Shown here one piece after another: positions 38,811 through 39,230 of a stretch of 39,230 nucleotides of DNA; positions within the stretch are counted from its first letter, which is position 1, and the number at the start of each line of letters is the position of its first letter. The position numbers and the translations under genes are program-made. Source of the stretch: Anaerolineae bacterium (GTDB taxonomy: Bacteria; Chloroflexota; Anaerolineae; Aggregatilineales; J027); contig JAIOHL010000105.1 in assembly GCA_019913005.1 (NCBI GenBank), positions 75,177 to 114,406 of the forward strand, in the 5' to 3' direction. The notes under the pieces are model-generated. The model worked only from the letters and a program-made list of their open reading frames with translations. It made no database searches and was not told the origin of the DNA.

Positions 38811-39230
38811 ATGAAAATTGACTTCACCCTCAACAGACAACCGACCACCTTTGAAATCGCCCCCCATGACACCCTATTGCGGGCGTTGCGAAATCACGGC
38901 ATTTTTGGCGTAAAATTCGGCGACGAAACAGGTATGTCCGGTTCGGATACCGTTTTGCTGGATGGCGACCCCGTGCTGGCAGGCATGATGTTGGCGGCGC
39001 AGGTGGCAGGTCGTGATGTGCTGACCATTGAAGGCGTCGGCGGCGCACAGGAGCGTGGGTGGCGGGGCACACAACCCCTCCACCCCCTGCAAACCGCCTT
39101 TATCGAAACCGGCGCGATTCAATGCGGCTACGAATCCCCGGCCTTCATTTTATGTGCGCTGGCCCTCCTGCGAAAAAATCCCTCCCCCACCGAAGCTGAG
39201 GTGCGTGAAGCCATTGCAGGTGTTCTCAGC
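38811..39230 (+). CDS. xdhD: XdhD/YgfN-like molybdenum hydroxylase, N-terminal degenerate ferredoxin domain (3'-truncated by window edge)
   Basis: 140 codons visible from ATG 38811 (GAGGA at 38799-38803). The layout follows the two-[2Fe-2S] domain of xanthine dehydrogenase: an N-terminal MKIDFTLN beta strand, the DTVLLDG loop, a helical segment with QTAFIETGAIQCGYESPAF, then PTEAEVREAIAG. The cysteines of canonical GCxxGxCGxC and DGxPVxSC are D38, S43, D46 and G58, and QCGFCTPG is QCGYESPA (C108 to E). The start of the CRCTGY motif is S140. E. coli XdhD (YgfN) also has this cysteine-poor N-terminus, as I remember it. XdhD is a selenium-linked Mo-hydroxylase next to SsnA, proposed to oxidise purines. 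The catalytic domain is outside the window. Confidence 0.8.
   Translation, partial: MKIDFTLNRQPTTFEIAPHDTLLRALRNHGIFGVKFGDETGMSGSDTVLLDGDPVLAGMMLAAQVAGRDVLTIEGVGGAQERGWRGTQPLHPLQTAFIETGAIQCGYESPAFILCALALLRKNPSPTEAEVREAIAGVLS

Noticed and set aside
38811-39230. Assignment as an ordinary xanthine dehydrogenase or CO dehydrogenase FeS subunit
   Set aside because: Five of the cluster-ligand cysteines visible in this part are replaced; the pattern fits the XdhD-type head instead.

Overview
The window looks like a chromosomal segment from a member of the Chloroflexota, probably an Anaerolineae-like lineage. The clues are secreted or lipid-anchored proteins with long Thr/Pro/Ser linkers of the T-P-T type, DUF2723 and GT-C membrane glycosyltransferases, a coenzyme F420 biosynthesis block, Flp-type pilins and frequent TTG/GTG starts. 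The assignment rests on gene content only; no rRNA or other phylogenetic marker was seen. No tRNA, rRNA, CRISPR array, prophage or complete insertion sequence was found.

Layout. 1-3822 (+): two SAM methyltransferases and a DUF2723 membrane glycosyltransferase, the end of a surface-polysaccharide type operon. 3874-4271 (-): two very small tandem Flp pilin genes, each followed by a terminator. 4454-7072 (+): a LysM/MltG-like protein and a secreted TPR protein. 7164-8987 (-): an Lrp/AsnC regulator and a PLP gamma-family sulfur amino-acid enzyme. 9138-10716 (-): a proline-rich unknown and a small Ras-like GTPase with a degenerate switch region. 10839-15273 (+): a PpiC foldase lipoprotein, two tandem membrane-anchored T-P-T paralogs, a KaiC-like ATPase and rsmI. 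15274-17380: an AT-rich island with a putative PD-(D/E)XK nuclease-fold protein and a membrane beta-sandwich protein. 17420-20491 (+): a large secreted beta-helix protein.

20612-29577 is one long minus-strand run. In transcription order it holds a YgeW-like knotted carbamoyltransferase, carbamate kinase, a threonine-synthase-like PLP enzyme, a family 2 glycosyltransferase, a coiled-coil peptide, a second unusual PLP enzyme, a conserved unknown, a VapBC-like pair and an SsnA-like amidohydrolase. At the right edge (38811 on) begins an XdhD/YgfN-like Mo-hydroxylase whose ferredoxin domain has lost nearly all its cysteines. YgeW, carbamate kinase, SsnA and XdhD are hallmark members of the E. coli ygeW-to-xdhD region, now linked to anaerobic purine breakdown. 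Here they are dispersed, and the expected diaminopropionate ammonia-lyase (YgeX) is absent, with two other PLP enzymes in the neighbourhood.

29785-33467 (+) is a tight F420 operon: F420H2:NADP reductase, CofE, an FbiB-C-like nitroreductase, CofD and CofC, most with overlapping ends. It is followed by a two-domain DUF4288-like protein, an LLM (F420-type) oxidoreductase, a hotdog thioesterase, a GT-C glycosyltransferase with an AT-rich inserted segment, and an orphan antitoxin-like ORF. Five copies of a short REP-like palindrome with compensatory stem changes are scattered between genes across the window.
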